DNA of 64,000 bases from Ensifer sp. LC163. Its GTDB lineage: Bacteria > Pseudomonadota > Alphaproteobacteria > Rhizobiales > Rhizobiaceae. Numbering within the stretch: the stretch's first letter is position 1; each line of letters starts with the position of its first letter. Shown here piece by piece: positions 57,003 through 64,000 of the stretch. The translations under genes and the position numbers were made by a program. The notes under the pieces were generated by a model. It worked only from the letters and a program-made list of their open reading frames with translations, had not been told where the DNA came from and made no database searches. The stretch is from the NCBI RefSeq assembly GCF_001695855.1, contig NZ_MBSS01000066.1:154199-218198 (forward strand). Direction: 5' to 3'.

Positions 57003-58156
57003 GCCGCATCTCCCTGGCGGACGGCCAGCGCCGAGAGGATCTCGTCATTATGCTCACCGAGCTTCGGCGGGGCGATGCGCACCGTCACAGACGCCGCAGA
57101 CATGTCGATCGGCGAGCCAACCAGACGCACCGGACCGGCTTTCGTTTCGCCAGCGTCCAGGATCATGCCGTTGATCGCCGTCTGCTCGTCGTCGAGGGCT
57201 TCGGGCAGCGAACGCACCGGCGCGCAGAGAATGTCCACCTGCTCCAGGCGGGCGAGCCAATGCGCACTGCTGTTCCTGGCGAACGCCTCACGAAAGAGCT
57301 GCTGCAATTCCGGGCGGCGCTGCATCTGAGCGTCGAAGTCGGCAAATTGCGGCTGCAGGGACAGGTCCTCGATCTCCAGAGCGGTGCAAATATCCCGCAA
57401 CGGGTTCTGCTTGAAGGCACCGACCATGACGATCGCGCCGTCCGTGGTCTCGAACACGCCCGTCAGAGGGAAAGCACCCCAGTTCAGGTCCTTCTCCCGC
57501 ATCATATGCGTGGTGCCTTCCTGCATCTGCATGGCGAGCATGGAGCTGTAGAGGCTGACCGCGACCTGCTGGCCTTCACCGGTCTTCTCTCGGTGCAGCA
57601 ACGCAAGCAGGATGCCCTGCACGAGGTGCATGCCGGCGGAGTAGTCGGCAAGCGGCGTCGCATAGATCGACAGCGGGTGGCTCGCGTCCGACTTTCGCCG
57701 CATGACGCCCGAAAGCGCCTGCGCGAGAATGTCCTGCCCACCCTTATGCCGATAGGGGCCTTCCAGGCCGAAGCCGGTACCGACGGCGTAGATCAGCCGC
57801 GGATTGGTCTTTCGAAGCTCCTCGTAACCGAAGCCCATGCGCTCCATGACATCGGGACGAAAATTGTTGACGACCACGTCGGCCGTGTCGATCAGGGCGC
57901 GCACCGCTGCCCGCGCCTCGTCCTGCTTGAGGTCGAGCGCCAGGCTCTTCTTGTTGCGGTTGAGCGACGAGAAGACCGGATTGTTGAGGCCGTCCGGGTC
58001 CGACCCGAGCGACCAGCGTGAGAGATCGCCGATCTTTGCCTTTTCGACTTTGATGACCTCTGCGCCATAGTCGGCCAGCATTTGCGTGCAGCAGGGACCA
58101 AGCATGACCTGGGTGAAATCGACGACGCGGATACCGTCGAGGGGAAGTGATGTCAT
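56999..58156 (-). CDS. Family III CoA-transferase (CaiB/BaiF)
   Basis: CoA-transferase of 385 residues. The N-terminal CoA-binding segment GIRVVDFTQVMLGPCCTQMLADYGAEVIKVE is typical, and the catalytic Asp lies in ATPLADYSAGMH near residue 165. It activates a carboxylic acid as its CoA ester. It is coupled by 4-nt overlaps to both the FAD oxidoreductase upstream and the enoyl-CoA hydratase downstream, which suggests a pathway passing through a CoA ester. Confidence 0.93.
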   Translation of the reverse strand: MTSLPLDGIRVVDFTQVMLGPCCTQMLADYGAEVIKVEKAKIGDLSRWSLGSDPDGLNNPVFSSLNRNKKSLALDLKQDEARAAVRALIDTADVVVNNFRPDVMERMGFGYEELRKTNPRLIYAVGTGFGLEGPYRHKGGQDILAQALSGVMRRKSDASHPLSIYATPLADYSAGMHLVQGILLALLHREKTGEGQQVAVSLYSSMLAMQMQEGTTHMMREKDLNWGAFPLTGVFETTDGAIVMVGAFKQNPLRDICTALEIEDLSLQPQFADFDAQMQRRPELQQLFREAFARNSSAHWLARLEQVDILCAPVRSLPEALDDEQTAINGMILDAGETKAGPVRLVGSPIDMSAASVTVRIAPPKLGEHNDEILSALAVRQGDAA

Positions 58157-59508
58157 TCTGCAGTCTCCAGATAGGTTGCGTTTTCGGATGGTACGTCCCC
58201 GGGATCGGCTCCCTGGGCCCGCAGCTGCTTCTGGATCGCCCTGACATCGGCGTCCCGCACCTTCACGCCGGCGTTGAGCGCCACGGTGGCAGCGACGCCG
58301 GCCGCCTCGCCCATCGCCATGCACGGCGGTATCTCGCGGCTCGACTTCTGCGCCTGGATCGTCGCAGAGTAATGCCTGCCCGCGACGATCAGCTGGTCTA
58401 CCTCCTTCGGCAGCATGGCCCGGTAGGGCGTGTAGTAGTCACGGCCACGGCAGACCGTATCGGCGAAGTGACGGCGGTTCATCACGTCGTCCTTGGTGAC
58501 GACATACTCGCCCTGGAGCAGTCGCGACTGGCGCACGCCCGTCTGTGGCGCGAAATCGATGACATGGGCATTTTCGAAGCCCGGCAAGTTCACCCGAGCG
58601 AATTCGAGCAGGCGGGCGATACGGGCGCGGCCCTCGAGTTCCGCATAGGTCAGGTCCTCGACGCTCAGACCGGAGAGCTTCGGCATATGCGGGCAGTTCA
58701 GCCAGATGATGCCCGGCAGCGGCGTCTTCAGCCACCAGAACGACCAGCAACCGCCGATCAGGCGCTTGGCCTCATGATCGAGCGCCTTGAACTTTTCCGG
58801 TTCCTCGAATTCGAACCGCTCGGCCGCGTCGGTGTCGATACCACCCCAGCGGGAAACCGTGGTCAGGATGAAGTTGCCGTCCGTATGCTGAGCGCCGGCA
58901 TCGGCGGCGACGTCGAGGTCGCCCGACGCGTCGATCACCACGTCACCCATGATCGCCTCCCGGCCTGATTTCGTCTGGCAGACCACACCCTTGATCGCAC
59001 CGTTCTCGACGATCGCCGACGAGAACCAGCTGTGCGTCCTGAGTTTCACACCGGATTCGCGCAGGACGTCATAGGCGACGCGCTTGAAAGCATCGGGATC
59101 GAATGCGGCCGCGTAGCAGATCGGATGCGGCGCGGTCGGTGTGTGGAAATCGAACAACCCGCAGCGTGCCCACCGGCGCCAGGCTTCCGGCGTATCGCGA
59201 AGGTCGAGCTGGCGGTCGCCATCCGTCGGCGTGACGCAGAGACCGAGCGTCTTCATCCGTTCGATCATCTCCATGCAGATGCCGCGCACGGTGATTTCAA
59301 CCCCATTGACCATATCGTCGAGCACCAGAACCATGCCGCCTGAGGCAAGTCCGCCGACATAGGGATAACGCTCAAGAAGAGTGACGCTGGCCCCGGTGCG
59401 CGCCGCCGACACGGCGGCGGAGATCCCTGCCGGGCCACCGCCGACGACGACCACGTCCGAGCGGTCGACGATCCTGGCGTTGCGCGAAGGTTCCCTGATT
59501 GTTTCCAT
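58153..59508 (-). CDS. FAD-dependent oxidoreductase (FAD_oxidored type)
   Basis: Flavoprotein of 451 residues. The FAD motif VVVGGGPAGISAAVSAARTG is followed by YPYVGGLASGGMV, and DVVIDASGDLDVAADAG and GRHYSA / CMAMGEAAGVAA segments mark the FAD-dependent oxidoreductase family PF12831. The oxidised substrate is unknown. It is first in the run FAD oxidoreductase - CoA-transferase - hydratase, 112 bp after the ABC permease. Confidence 0.9.
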   Translation of the reverse strand: METIREPSRNARIVDRSDVVVVGGGPAGISAAVSAARTGASVTLLERYPYVGGLASGGMVLVLDDMVNGVEITVRGICMEMIERMKTLGLCVTPTDGDRQLDLRDTPEAWRRWARCGLFDFHTPTAPHPICYAAAFDPDAFKRVAYDVLRESGVKLRTHSWFSSAIVENGAIKGVVCQTKSGREAIMGDVVIDASGDLDVAADAGAQHTDGNFILTTVSRWGGIDTDAAERFEFEEPEKFKALDHEAKRLIGGCWSFWWLKTPLPGIIWLNCPHMPKLSGLSVEDLTYAELEGRARIARLLEFARVNLPGFENAHVIDFAPQTGVRQSRLLQGEYVVTKDDVMNRRHFADTVCRGRDYYTPYRAMLPKEVDQLIVAGRHYSATIQAQKSSREIPPCMAMGEAAGVAATVALNAGVKVRDADVRAIQKQLRAQGADPGDVPSENATYLETAE

Positions 59509-59578
59509 TATCGTTCCTCCATAGGGGAAGTGTCCGGCGAAATGTGAAGGAGTTCACAGCCAGTGACTTCGTCGGTTG

Positions 59579-59604
59579 GCCGGACCTGAATATCCAGGTC
59601 CGGC
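59579..59604. terminator. Hairpin between the ABC permease and the FAD oxidoreductase
   Basis: Perfect 10-bp stem GCCGGACCTG / CAGGTCCGGC with a 6-nt loop, 17 bp past the permease stop on the minus strand. No U tract follows, so it may tune expression between the transporter and the enzyme genes rather than end transcription. Confidence 0.45.
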
Positions 59605-59620
59605 AGCGAGTGTTTGGGGG

Positions 59621-60457
59621 TCAGTGGTCCGTCGTCGGCTTCCAGCGGACGATCTTCGATTCCGCAAACGAAACGGCGAAGAAGAGAACCACGGCAAGCG
59701 AGGCGGCGATCACCACGGTCGCATAAAGCAGCGGCGAGCGGAAATTATAGGTCGCCTCGATGATCAGAGCGCCAAGGCCGTAGCTGGATCCGATCCACTC
59801 CGCGACGATAGCACCCATCACGCTGCTGGTTGCCGCGATCTTCAGCGCCGCGAAAAGAAAGGGCAGCGAGCTTGGGAGACGAACCTTCCAGAAAATCTCG
59901 GAGTTGCTGGCGGACAGGATGCGCATGAGATCGAGCATTGCCGGGCTCACCGACTTCAGTCCCTGCACCATGTTGACGAGCGTCGGGAAGAAGCAGATCA
60001 GGCCCGCGATGATGATCTTCGGCGCAATGCCGTTACCGACGAGCAACACCAGGATCGGCGCAAGCGCGATGATCGGTATCGACTTGATGATCACGGCGAT
60101 CGGATAGAACGCTCGCTCGGCGAGCGGGCTGTGGACGAACCAGACCGCCAGCAGGACGGCAACGACGTTACCGAACACGAAACCGAGAACTGCCTCCATC
60201 AGCGTTGGCCAGAAATTCGCCCACAGTACGCCGGCGTTTTCGCCGAACGCCTTGATCACGTCGAGCGGACCGGGCGCCATGAACGTTGGCACCGAAAAGC
60301 CCCAAACGACGAGTTGCCACAGCAGGATGCAGCCGAGGATCGCGAGCGTGGCCGGCAGGTGACGCAGGGCTGCACCAGCGGCGGCATCGAGCATCTTAAA
60401 CCTGTTGCCGTCTACCAAAGCGCGGCCTTCCGCTTGCGAAGGAAGCACATTTGCCAT
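59621..60457 (-). CDS. ABC transporter permease (SsuC/TauC type)
   Basis: Inner-membrane permease of 278 residues with about six helices, among them LAILGCILLWQLVVWGF. The EAA-like loop (MRILSASNSEIFWKVRLPSSLPFLFAALKI) is typical of SsuC/TauC/ThiX permeases. The ATG at 60457 shares one base with the ATPase stop and has GGGAGA six bases upstream, so it is preferred to the ATG at 60463. Confidence 0.92.
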   Translation of the reverse strand: MANVLPSQAEGRALVDGNRFKMLDAAAGAALRHLPATLAILGCILLWQLVVWGFSVPTFMAPGPLDVIKAFGENAGVLWANFWPTLMEAVLGFVFGNVVAVLLAVWFVHSPLAERAFYPIAVIIKSIPIIALAPILVLLVGNGIAPKIIIAGLICFFPTLVNMVQGLKSVSPAMLDLMRILSASNSEIFWKVRLPSSLPFLFAALKIAATSSVMGAIVAEWIGSSYGLGALIIEATYNFRSPLLYATVVIAASLAVVLFFAVSFAESKIVRWKPTTDH

Positions 60458-61269
60458 CAGCATTCTCCCAAAAGTGTGCGCAGGTGGGCGGTAACGCGAA
60501 TGAACTCGACCGTGTCGCGCATCGCAAGGGATCGCGGATAGGGCAGGTCGACCGTCATGAACTCCTTGACGCGGCCGGGATGGGCCGCAAGCATCAGGAC
60601 GTGTTGACCGAGAAAGACTGCCTCCGGGATCGAATGCGTAACGAACAGGATCGTGGTCCCTGTTTCTTGCCAGAGGCGCAGCAATTCCTCATTCAGCTTG
60701 TCGCGCGTAATCTCGTCGAGCGCTCCGAACGGTTCATCCATCAACAGGATACGGGGGCGGGTGACCAGCGCGCGGGCGATCGCCACGCGCTGGCGCTGAC
60801 CGCCCGACAGTTCGTGCGGCATCGCCTTTTCGCGCCCCTTCAGTCCGACGAGGGCGATCAATTCTTCCGGATCGGCGTAGGTCGCGCCTGCCTCGCGCTT
60901 TCCCACCAGCAGCGGCAGGCGCACGTTGTCGATCACATTGCGCCATGGCAGCAACGTCGCTTCCTGGAAGACGAAGGCGAAGTCGCGGCCCTCGCGTGCC
61001 TTGCGCGGCGTCTGTCCATGCACGGATACCGACCCATCGCTGATATGCACGAGGTCAGCGACCGTTCGCAACAACGTCGACTTACCGCAACCGGAAGGGC
61101 CGAGCATGGTTACGAGCGAACCGGCCGGTATCTCGACCGAAACGTCGGAGAGTGCGGTAAAGCTGGAATCATTCGCGCCGAAGCGAATATGAAGGTTCGT
61201 CACTGATACCGCCGAGCCACTGGCGGCACCGACCGACGCCTGCTTGGATCTGCTAAGCGTTTCCAGCAT
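60457..61269 (-). CDS. ABC transporter ATPase (SsuB/TauB type)
   Basis: ATPase of 270 residues. Walker A is GPSGCGKST, the signature LSGGQRQRVAIARAL, Walker B ILLMDEPFGALD, and the switch His in VTHSIPEAV. The SsuB/TauB group feeds sulfonates, nitrate, taurine or pyrimidine precursors. The gene begins 4 nt after the binding-protein stop. Confidence 0.93.
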   Translation of the reverse strand: MLETLSRSKQASVGAASGSAVSVTNLHIRFGANDSSFTALSDVSVEIPAGSLVTMLGPSGCGKSTLLRTVADLVHISDGSVSVHGQTPRKAREGRDFAFVFQEATLLPWRNVIDNVRLPLLVGKREAGATYADPEELIALVGLKGREKAMPHELSGGQRQRVAIARALVTRPRILLMDEPFGALDEITRDKLNEELLRLWQETGTTILFVTHSIPEAVFLGQHVLMLAAHPGRVKEFMTVDLPYPRSLAMRDTVEFIRVTAHLRTLLGEC

Positions 61270-61273
61270 CGCC

Positions 61274-62308
61274 TTACCCTACGCTCTTGCGGACATCGGC
61301 CGTGGCATCGAGGATTGCCATCGTGTAGACATCGTCCGCATTGGGGACCGGGCCCTTGAACTGGCCGAGGTCCGCATAGGTCTTGATCTGCTCCTCCCAG
61401 TTCGCCCGCTCCATGCCGCCCCAGCCGACGGCAGCGGTGGTGTCGTTGAATACGAACTTCATCAGCGGCCCGATTGCCTCGAGTTCGCTTGCCTTGTCGA
61501 GGTTCGGATAGGCTTCGAGCAGGATGTCGACGGCCTCCTCCTGGTGGTCGCGCGCATACCCCCATCCGCGTGCCGCACCTGATACGAATGCTGCAAGATG
61601 GTCGGCGTGATTTTCCAGCTGATCGTCCGTCGTATAATAGACGTTGGCATAGAGCCGGATGCCGCCGTCCCAAAGCGTCAGGTCGACCCGGTCGTCCCCC
61701 AGAACCTTCAGGGCATTGACATTGGTGAGCCAGCCACAGACCGCATCGGCCTGACCGGTCACCAGCTGGTTCATGTCCGAACCCATGTTGACGATCTTGA
61801 CCTGGTCTTCCCGTATGCCGTTCTTGGCGAGAAGTGCGCGCAGAAGGATAACCGAGGTAGGGATCGCAGCGATTGTCTTGCCGATCATGTCCTCGGGCTT
61901 GGCGATGGGATTTGCCTTGCGGGAGAAATAGGCGAAGGGATGCTTCTGGTAGCCGGCCGCGAATGCCTTGATCGGCGCGCCGGCCGAACGGGCCAGCATG
62001 ACCGACGGGCTGGAGGAAATCTGGCCGATCGTCGACTGGCCGACCGCGACGCCGGCGACGCCGTCGACATTCGGTCCGCCGGGTACGATTTCCAGCTCGA
62101 CACCGTTCTCGGTGTAGTAGCCCTTCTTGCGAGCGACGAGTTCTCCGAGAAGCCCGTTTGAGGGCAGCCAACCGAGCTGCATTCGAATCGTGGCGGGATC
62201 GGCAGCCCGGCCGACCGAAACATTGACAAGGCTGTGGGTCGCGGCGATCGCACCTATCGCAGCGGCATTTGAAAGGAAACCCCGGCGGTTCATGATGAAA
62301 TGAGACAT
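61274..62308 (-). CDS. Periplasmic binding protein, NMT1/THI5-like (SsuA/ThiY type)
   Basis: Binding protein of 344 residues. The leader NRRGFLSNAAAIGAIAATHSLVNVSVGRAA carries a twin-arginine and hydrophobic core, so Tat export is possible. The mature start TIRMQLGWLPSNGLLGELVARKKGYY is typical of THI5-like proteins that bind pyrimidine-type or aromatic ligands. The ATG at 62308 follows AGGGGA. It opens the transporter operon and faces divergent boxes and the ALDH gene. Confidence 0.9.
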   Translation of the reverse strand: MSHFIMNRRGFLSNAAAIGAIAATHSLVNVSVGRAADPATIRMQLGWLPSNGLLGELVARKKGYYTENGVELEIVPGGPNVDGVAGVAVGQSTIGQISSSPSVMLARSAGAPIKAFAAGYQKHPFAYFSRKANPIAKPEDMIGKTIAAIPTSVILLRALLAKNGIREDQVKIVNMGSDMNQLVTGQADAVCGWLTNVNALKVLGDDRVDLTLWDGGIRLYANVYYTTDDQLENHADHLAAFVSGAARGWGYARDHQEEAVDILLEAYPNLDKASELEAIGPLMKFVFNDTTAAVGWGGMERANWEEQIKTYADLGQFKGPVPNADDVYTMAILDATADVRKSVG

Positions 62309-62434
62309 ATCGTTCCCCTTGCTTGTTATGGGAGCGATGAGATCTTGCTGCTCAGGGTTAGATGCCGCCTCATCGCCGGGACCGATGATGATGGAATTCG
62401 GCATCTCATAAAGCACAATTTTTAGCGGTTGGCA

Positions 62435-62449
62435 TTGCCGATATGGCAA
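62435..62449. promoter_or_regulatory. LysR-type box, TTGCC-N5-GGCAA, copy 2
   Basis: TTGCC-GATAT-GGCAA, a perfect inverted repeat in the gap between the binding-protein gene and the divergent ALDH gene. Its centre is 35 bp from that of copy 3, close to whole helical turns, as expected for a LysR tetramer. Confidence 0.62.
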
Positions 62450-62469
62450 CGCCCAGGTTTCGCCGAGGT

Positions 62470-62484
62470 TTGCCGTTTCGGCAA
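62470..62484. promoter_or_regulatory. LysR-type box, TTGCC-N5-GGCAA, copy 3
   Basis: TTGCC-GTTTC-GGCAA, a perfect inverted repeat, 96 bp before the ALDH start and 162 bp before the binding-protein start on the other strand. Confidence 0.62.
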
Positions 62485-62579
62485 TTGTGGGCTCGAAAGA
62501 TTGTTCTTTGTTCGCGCCCTCTCCCGTCGGATAAGCCAATACAGATTTCAAGCGCTCATCGCCGCGGAGGACAGATATC

Positions 62580-64000
62580 ATGCACAGGAACCTGATCGAT
62601 GGGGAATGGATCACCGGCAGCGAAGTGGTCCACAACATCAACCCGTCCGACACCAACGACGTGATCGGGGACTATGCCCGCGCCTCGGCCGAGGATGCGA
62701 AGGCGGCGATTGCCGCCGCCAAGGCGGCGTTTCCGGCCTGGTCGCGCTCCGGCATCCTCGAACGCCACGCCATCCTGCGAAAGACCGCCGACGAGATCCT
62801 GGCGCGCAAGGACGAACTCGGGCGGCTGTTGTCGCGCGAGGAAGGCAAGACGCTGGCCGAAGGCATCGGCGAGACGGTGCGCGCCGGCCAGATCTTCGAC
62901 TTCTTCGCCGGTGAGACACTGCGACTGGCCGGCGAGGTCATTCCCTCGGTGCGCCCGAACATCGGCGTCGAGATCAGCCGCGAGCCGGTCGGCGTCGTCG
63001 GCATCATCACGCCGTGGAACTTTCCGATCGCCATTCCCGCCTGGAAGATCGCACCGGCGCTGTGCTACGGCAACACCATCGTCTTCAAGCCGGCCGAACT
63101 GGTGCCCGGCTGCTCATGGGCGATCGTCGATATCCTCGTGCGCGCCGGCCTGCCGAAGGGCGTGTTGAACCTGGTGATGGGCAAGGGCTCGGTCGTCGGC
63201 CAGGCGATGCTCGACAGCCCCGACATCCAGGCGATCACCTTTACCGGCTCGACCGGCACCGGCAAACGCGTGGCGCTGGCCTCGGTCGAGCACAATCGCA
63301 AGTACCAGCTGGAGATGGGCGGCAAGAACCCGTTCGTGGTGCTCGACGACGCCGATCTCGGTGTTGCCGTCGAAGCCGCCGTCAACTCCGCCTTCTTCTC
63401 CACCGGCCAGCGCTGCACCGCCTCGTCGCGGCTGATCGTCACCGACGGCATCCACGACCGCTTCGTGGCGGCGATGGGGGAACGGATGAAGGGCCTCGTC
63501 ATCGACGACGCGCTCAAGGCCGGCACCCATATCGGCCCGGTGGTCGACCAGAGCCAACTCAACCAGGACACCGACTATATCGCCATCGGCAAGCAGGAAG
63601 GCGCCAGGCTCGCCTTCGGCGGCGAGCTGCTGCAGCGCGACACGCCCGGCTTCTACCTGCAGCCGGCACTGTTTACCGAGGCGACCAATGCGATGCGCAT
63701 CTCGCGCGAAGAAATCTTCGGACCGGTCGCGTCGGTGATCCGGGTGAAGGACTATGACGAGGCGCTCAGCGTCGCCAACGACACGCCGTTCGGCCTGTCG
63801 TCGGGCATTGCCACCACCAGTCTGAAACACGCGACGCATTTCAAGCGCCAGGCCGAGGCCGGCATGGTGATGGTCAACCTGCCGACCGCCGGCGTCGATT
63901 TCCACGTGCCGTTCGGTGGCCGCAAGGGCTCCTCCCATGGCGCGCGCGAGCAGGGTCGTTATGCCGCCGAATTCTACACCACCGTCAAGACGGCCTACAC
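62580..64000 (+). CDS. Aldehyde dehydrogenase, alpha-ketoglutarate-semialdehyde-type (3' end beyond window)
   Basis: NAD(P)-dependent dehydrogenase, 473 residues visible, open to the right edge. Key features are the cofactor motif GVVGIITPWNFPIAIPAWK, FTGSTGTG, the general base Glu in LEMGGKNPF and the nucleophile Cys in FSTGQRCTASSR. The segment APALCYGNTIVFKPAELVPG is typical of 2,5-dioxovalerate (alpha-ketoglutarate semialdehyde) dehydrogenases. The ATG at 62580 follows GGAGG by nine bases. It has the LysR boxes upstream and may finish the pathway that the DapA-family enzyme belongs to, which is inference. Confidence 0.9.
   Translation, partial: MHRNLIDGEWITGSEVVHNINPSDTNDVIGDYARASAEDAKAAIAAAKAAFPAWSRSGILERHAILRKTADEILARKDELGRLLSREEGKTLAEGIGETVRAGQIFDFFAGETLRLAGEVIPSVRPNIGVEISREPVGVVGIITPWNFPIAIPAWKIAPALCYGNTIVFKPAELVPGCSWAIVDILVRAGLPKGVLNLVMGKGSVVGQAMLDSPDIQAITFTGSTGTGKRVALASVEHNRKYQLEMGGKNPFVVLDDADLGVAVEAAVNSAFFSTGQRCTASSRLIVTDGIHDRFVAAMGERMKGLVIDDALKAGTHIGPVVDQSQLNQDTDYIAIGKQEGARLAFGGELLQRDTPGFYLQPALFTEATNAMRISREEIFGPVASVIRVKDYDEALSVANDTPFGLSSGIATTSLKHATHFKRQAEAGMVMVNLPTAGVDFHVPFGGRKGSSHGAREQGRYAAEFYTTVKTAY

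Overview
The window is GC-rich and densely packed, with ATGA-type gene overlaps. Its gene families (divergent katG/oxyR, CUT1 and SsuABC-type transporters, many LysR regulators, a MerR-controlled mer operon, a bufferin operon) are typical of an alphaproteobacterium, most likely a member of the Rhizobiales such as Rhizobiaceae. The abundance of accessory metal-resistance and catabolic genes, together with an IS6-family remnant, suggests a plasmid, chromid or genomic island. The replicon type cannot be settled from sequence alone.

Layout. 1-11 kb: the end of an outer-membrane protein gene; katG with divergent oxyR; a membrane spermidine-synthase-like protein overlapping an exported isoaspartyl methyltransferase; an aldo/keto reductase followed by a truncated decarboxylase; a half-size siderophore-binding-like protein; a LysR regulator; a stand-alone glycerophosphodiester phosphodiesterase (GDPD). 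11-18.4 kb: a tight minus-strand operon encoding a sugar-type ABC transporter, a remarkable GDPD-LacI fusion and an inositol-monophosphatase-family enzyme, with a palindrome resembling a LacI operator upstream. 18.6-21.5 kb: a copper-peptide bufferin operon (bufA, bufB, bufC, doxX) behind an ECF-sigma-like promoter. 21.7-25.5 kb: a mercury operon, merR / merT-merP-merF-merBA, in which organomercurial lyase and mercuric reductase are one polypeptide. 25.6-33.8 kb: a chemoreceptor, AraC and LysR regulators, two SDRs, an exported crotonase-like protein, a tautomerase and an IS6-family remnant.

34-52.3 kb is a copper/zinc/cadmium island: a CusF-like protein, a class III nucleotide cyclase, two CopZ-like chaperones, an HAE1-type RND pump with its adaptor, a Zn/Cd/Pb P-type ATPase whose first metal-binding domain is frameshifted, an SmtB-type repressor, a multicopper oxidase, a DUF305 protein, CopA, CueR, a glutaredoxin-like protein and a ferredoxin-NAD(P)H-reductase-like protein. 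Six near-identical CueR-type promoters (TTGACC, 19-bp spacer, dyad ending GGAAGCC or a close variant) tie these genes into one probable regulon.

52.5-64 kb is a catabolic cluster of unknown substrate: ferredoxin, a DapA-family lyase, an amidohydrolase, a LysR regulator, an enoyl-CoA hydratase, a family III CoA-transferase, an FAD oxidoreductase, an ABC importer and a semialdehyde-dehydrogenase-like gene cut by the window edge. Three copies of the inverted repeat TTGCC-N5-GGCAA (a T-N11-A LysR box) lie in front of its two outward- and inward-facing transcription units, which supports a single regulon. All functional assignments rest on reading motifs by eye; no database search was run.
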